64,000 bases of DNA from Sphingomonas sp. PP-CE-3A-406 (lineage in GTDB: Bacteria; Pseudomonadota; Alphaproteobacteria; Sphingomonadales; Sphingomonadaceae), in contig NZ_RCWY01000001.1 in NCBI RefSeq assembly GCF_003688625.1, positions 186,001 to 250,000 on the forward strand, given 5' to 3'. Numbering within the stretch: the stretch's first letter is position 1; each line of letters begins with the position of its first letter. Positions 63,505-64,000 of the stretch are shown one piece after another. Both the position numbers and the translations under genes were made by a program. Below the pieces are notes generated by a model that saw only the letters and a list, made by a program, of their open reading frames with translations, made no database searches and had not been told where the DNA came from.

Positions 63505-64000
63505 TGATCCGCCGCTACCGACCGGGCCGCCACCGACGAGGGAGCCTCCGGCCGTGCGACGCGTCGCTGGGGATCGGCATTGGCGCGCAACTGCGCCTTC
63601 AGCACGGCCGGCTTGCGCGCAAACAGGAACCCGTGGCTGACCGTGCCGTCCTTGCCCTCTACCGCGTGGTGGAGACGATGCGCCTGGAGCAGACGCTTGA
63701 AATAGCCCTGCTTGGGTACCCAGCGGAACCCGCCGCGCTGATGCACCAGCATGTCGTGGACGAACGCGTAGATCCCGCCATAGACGGTGATGCCGAGTGC
63801 GGCCCACCATAACGGTTCCCACCAGAGGCCCACGGTGAACAGCACGATCGGGACGATCGCGAACACGATCGCATAATAGTCGTTCTTCTCGAACCAGCCG
63901 TCCTGCTCCTCGTGGTGCGACTTGTGCCAGCCCCAGCCCCAGCCGTGCATCACGTATTTGTGCGTCGCCCACGCGAAGCACTCCATGAACAGCACCATGA
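63501..64000 (-). CDS. crtZ: Beta-carotene hydroxylase, 5' end outside window
   Basis: A diiron 3-hydroxylase of the CrtZ family. The histidine motifs are HKYVMHGWGWGWHKSHHE near the visible start, HDMLVHQR and HRLHHAVEG. The frame has an ATG at 63998, but CrtZ proteins normally begin some 10-20 residues before the ECFAWATHK segment. The true start is therefore probably beyond the right edge. With crtW it would give ketolated, hydroxylated carotenoids of the astaxanthin type if both act on the same rings. Confidence 0.9.
   Translation of the reverse strand, partial: MVLFMECFAWATHKYVMHGWGWGWHKSHHEEQDGWFEKNDYYAIVFAIVPIVLFTVGLWWEPLWWAALGITVYGGIYAFVHDMLVHQRGGFRWVPKQGYFKRLLQAHRLHHAVEGKDGTVSHGFLFARKPAVLKAQLRANADPQRRVARPEAPSSVAARSVAADQ

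Noticed and set aside
1..64000. CRISPR arrays, tRNA, rRNA and replication origins
   Set aside because: No regularly spaced direct repeats, no tRNA-like cloverleaf arms or rRNA sequence, and no DnaA-box cluster were seen when reading the window.

Overview
The window is GC-rich alphaproteobacterial DNA, most likely from a Sphingomonas-type organism (order Sphingomonadales). The evidence is the density of TonB-dependent outer-membrane receptors (five), a complete hopanoid gene set, a carotenoid ketolase/hydroxylase pair, extensive GTGA/ATGA stop-start overlaps and many GTG starts. No rRNA or tRNA gene, CRISPR array or intact mobile element was seen.

Layout. (1) 1-13232: a glycan-utilisation locus. 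On the minus strand are a TonB receptor, a GH89 alpha-N-acetylglucosaminidase, a NagX-like membrane acyltransferase and a GH29 fucosidase that runs off the left edge. nagA, a GntR/HutC regulator and a GH2 beta-galactosidase-like enzyme follow. (2) 13483-15690: a siderophore-type TonB receptor with a possible Fur-like box. (3) 15711-17538: a decayed GH32 fructosidase gene joined by deletion to a truncated ROK repressor. (4) 17824-22828: an intact ROK repressor, a perfect AT-rich palindrome, a TonB receptor and a glycerophosphodiester phosphodiesterase. (5) 22859-29871: a 2-aminoethylphosphonate (AEP) biosynthesis cluster: PEP mutase fused to a nucleotidyltransferase, phosphonopyruvate decarboxylase, a flippase-like membrane protein, AEP transaminase, a CDP-alcohol phosphotransferase, a free nucleotidyltransferase and a PhnY-like hydroxylase. 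Together they suggest transfer of AEP, perhaps hydroxylated, to a lipid or glycan.

(6) 29987-46507: isoprenoid supply and hopanoids. The genes are dxs, a DUF2141 gene, hpnN, mlaA/hpnM, ispH, hpnH and a tightly coupled hpnABCDEFG operon. They span precursor supply, squalene synthesis, cyclisation, side-chain extension and probable lipid transport. (7) 46958-49108: a class A beta-lactamase-like serine hydrolase, a YghU-type glutathione enzyme and an IS5-family transposase remnant.

(8) 49400-53153: the most unusual locus. A 60-residue protein gene with a very strong ribosome-binding site is followed by three paralogous heme-oxygenase-like diiron oxidase genes. The first two, and perhaps all three, have an N-terminal domain resembling a PqqD-like peptide-recognition fold. 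I read this as a candidate peptide-modification (RiPP-like) system that I cannot match to a described one.

(9) 53172-57945: an exported EEP-family phosphodiesterase, a TonB receptor and a PAP2 acid phosphatase around a possible Pho box, probably a phosphate-ester scavenging module. (10) 58425-61433: another TonB receptor with palindromes upstream and a clear terminator downstream. (11) 61572-64000: a small unknown gene and a carotenoid operon (crtZ, crtW and a sterol-desaturase-family hydroxylase), with crtZ cut by the right edge.
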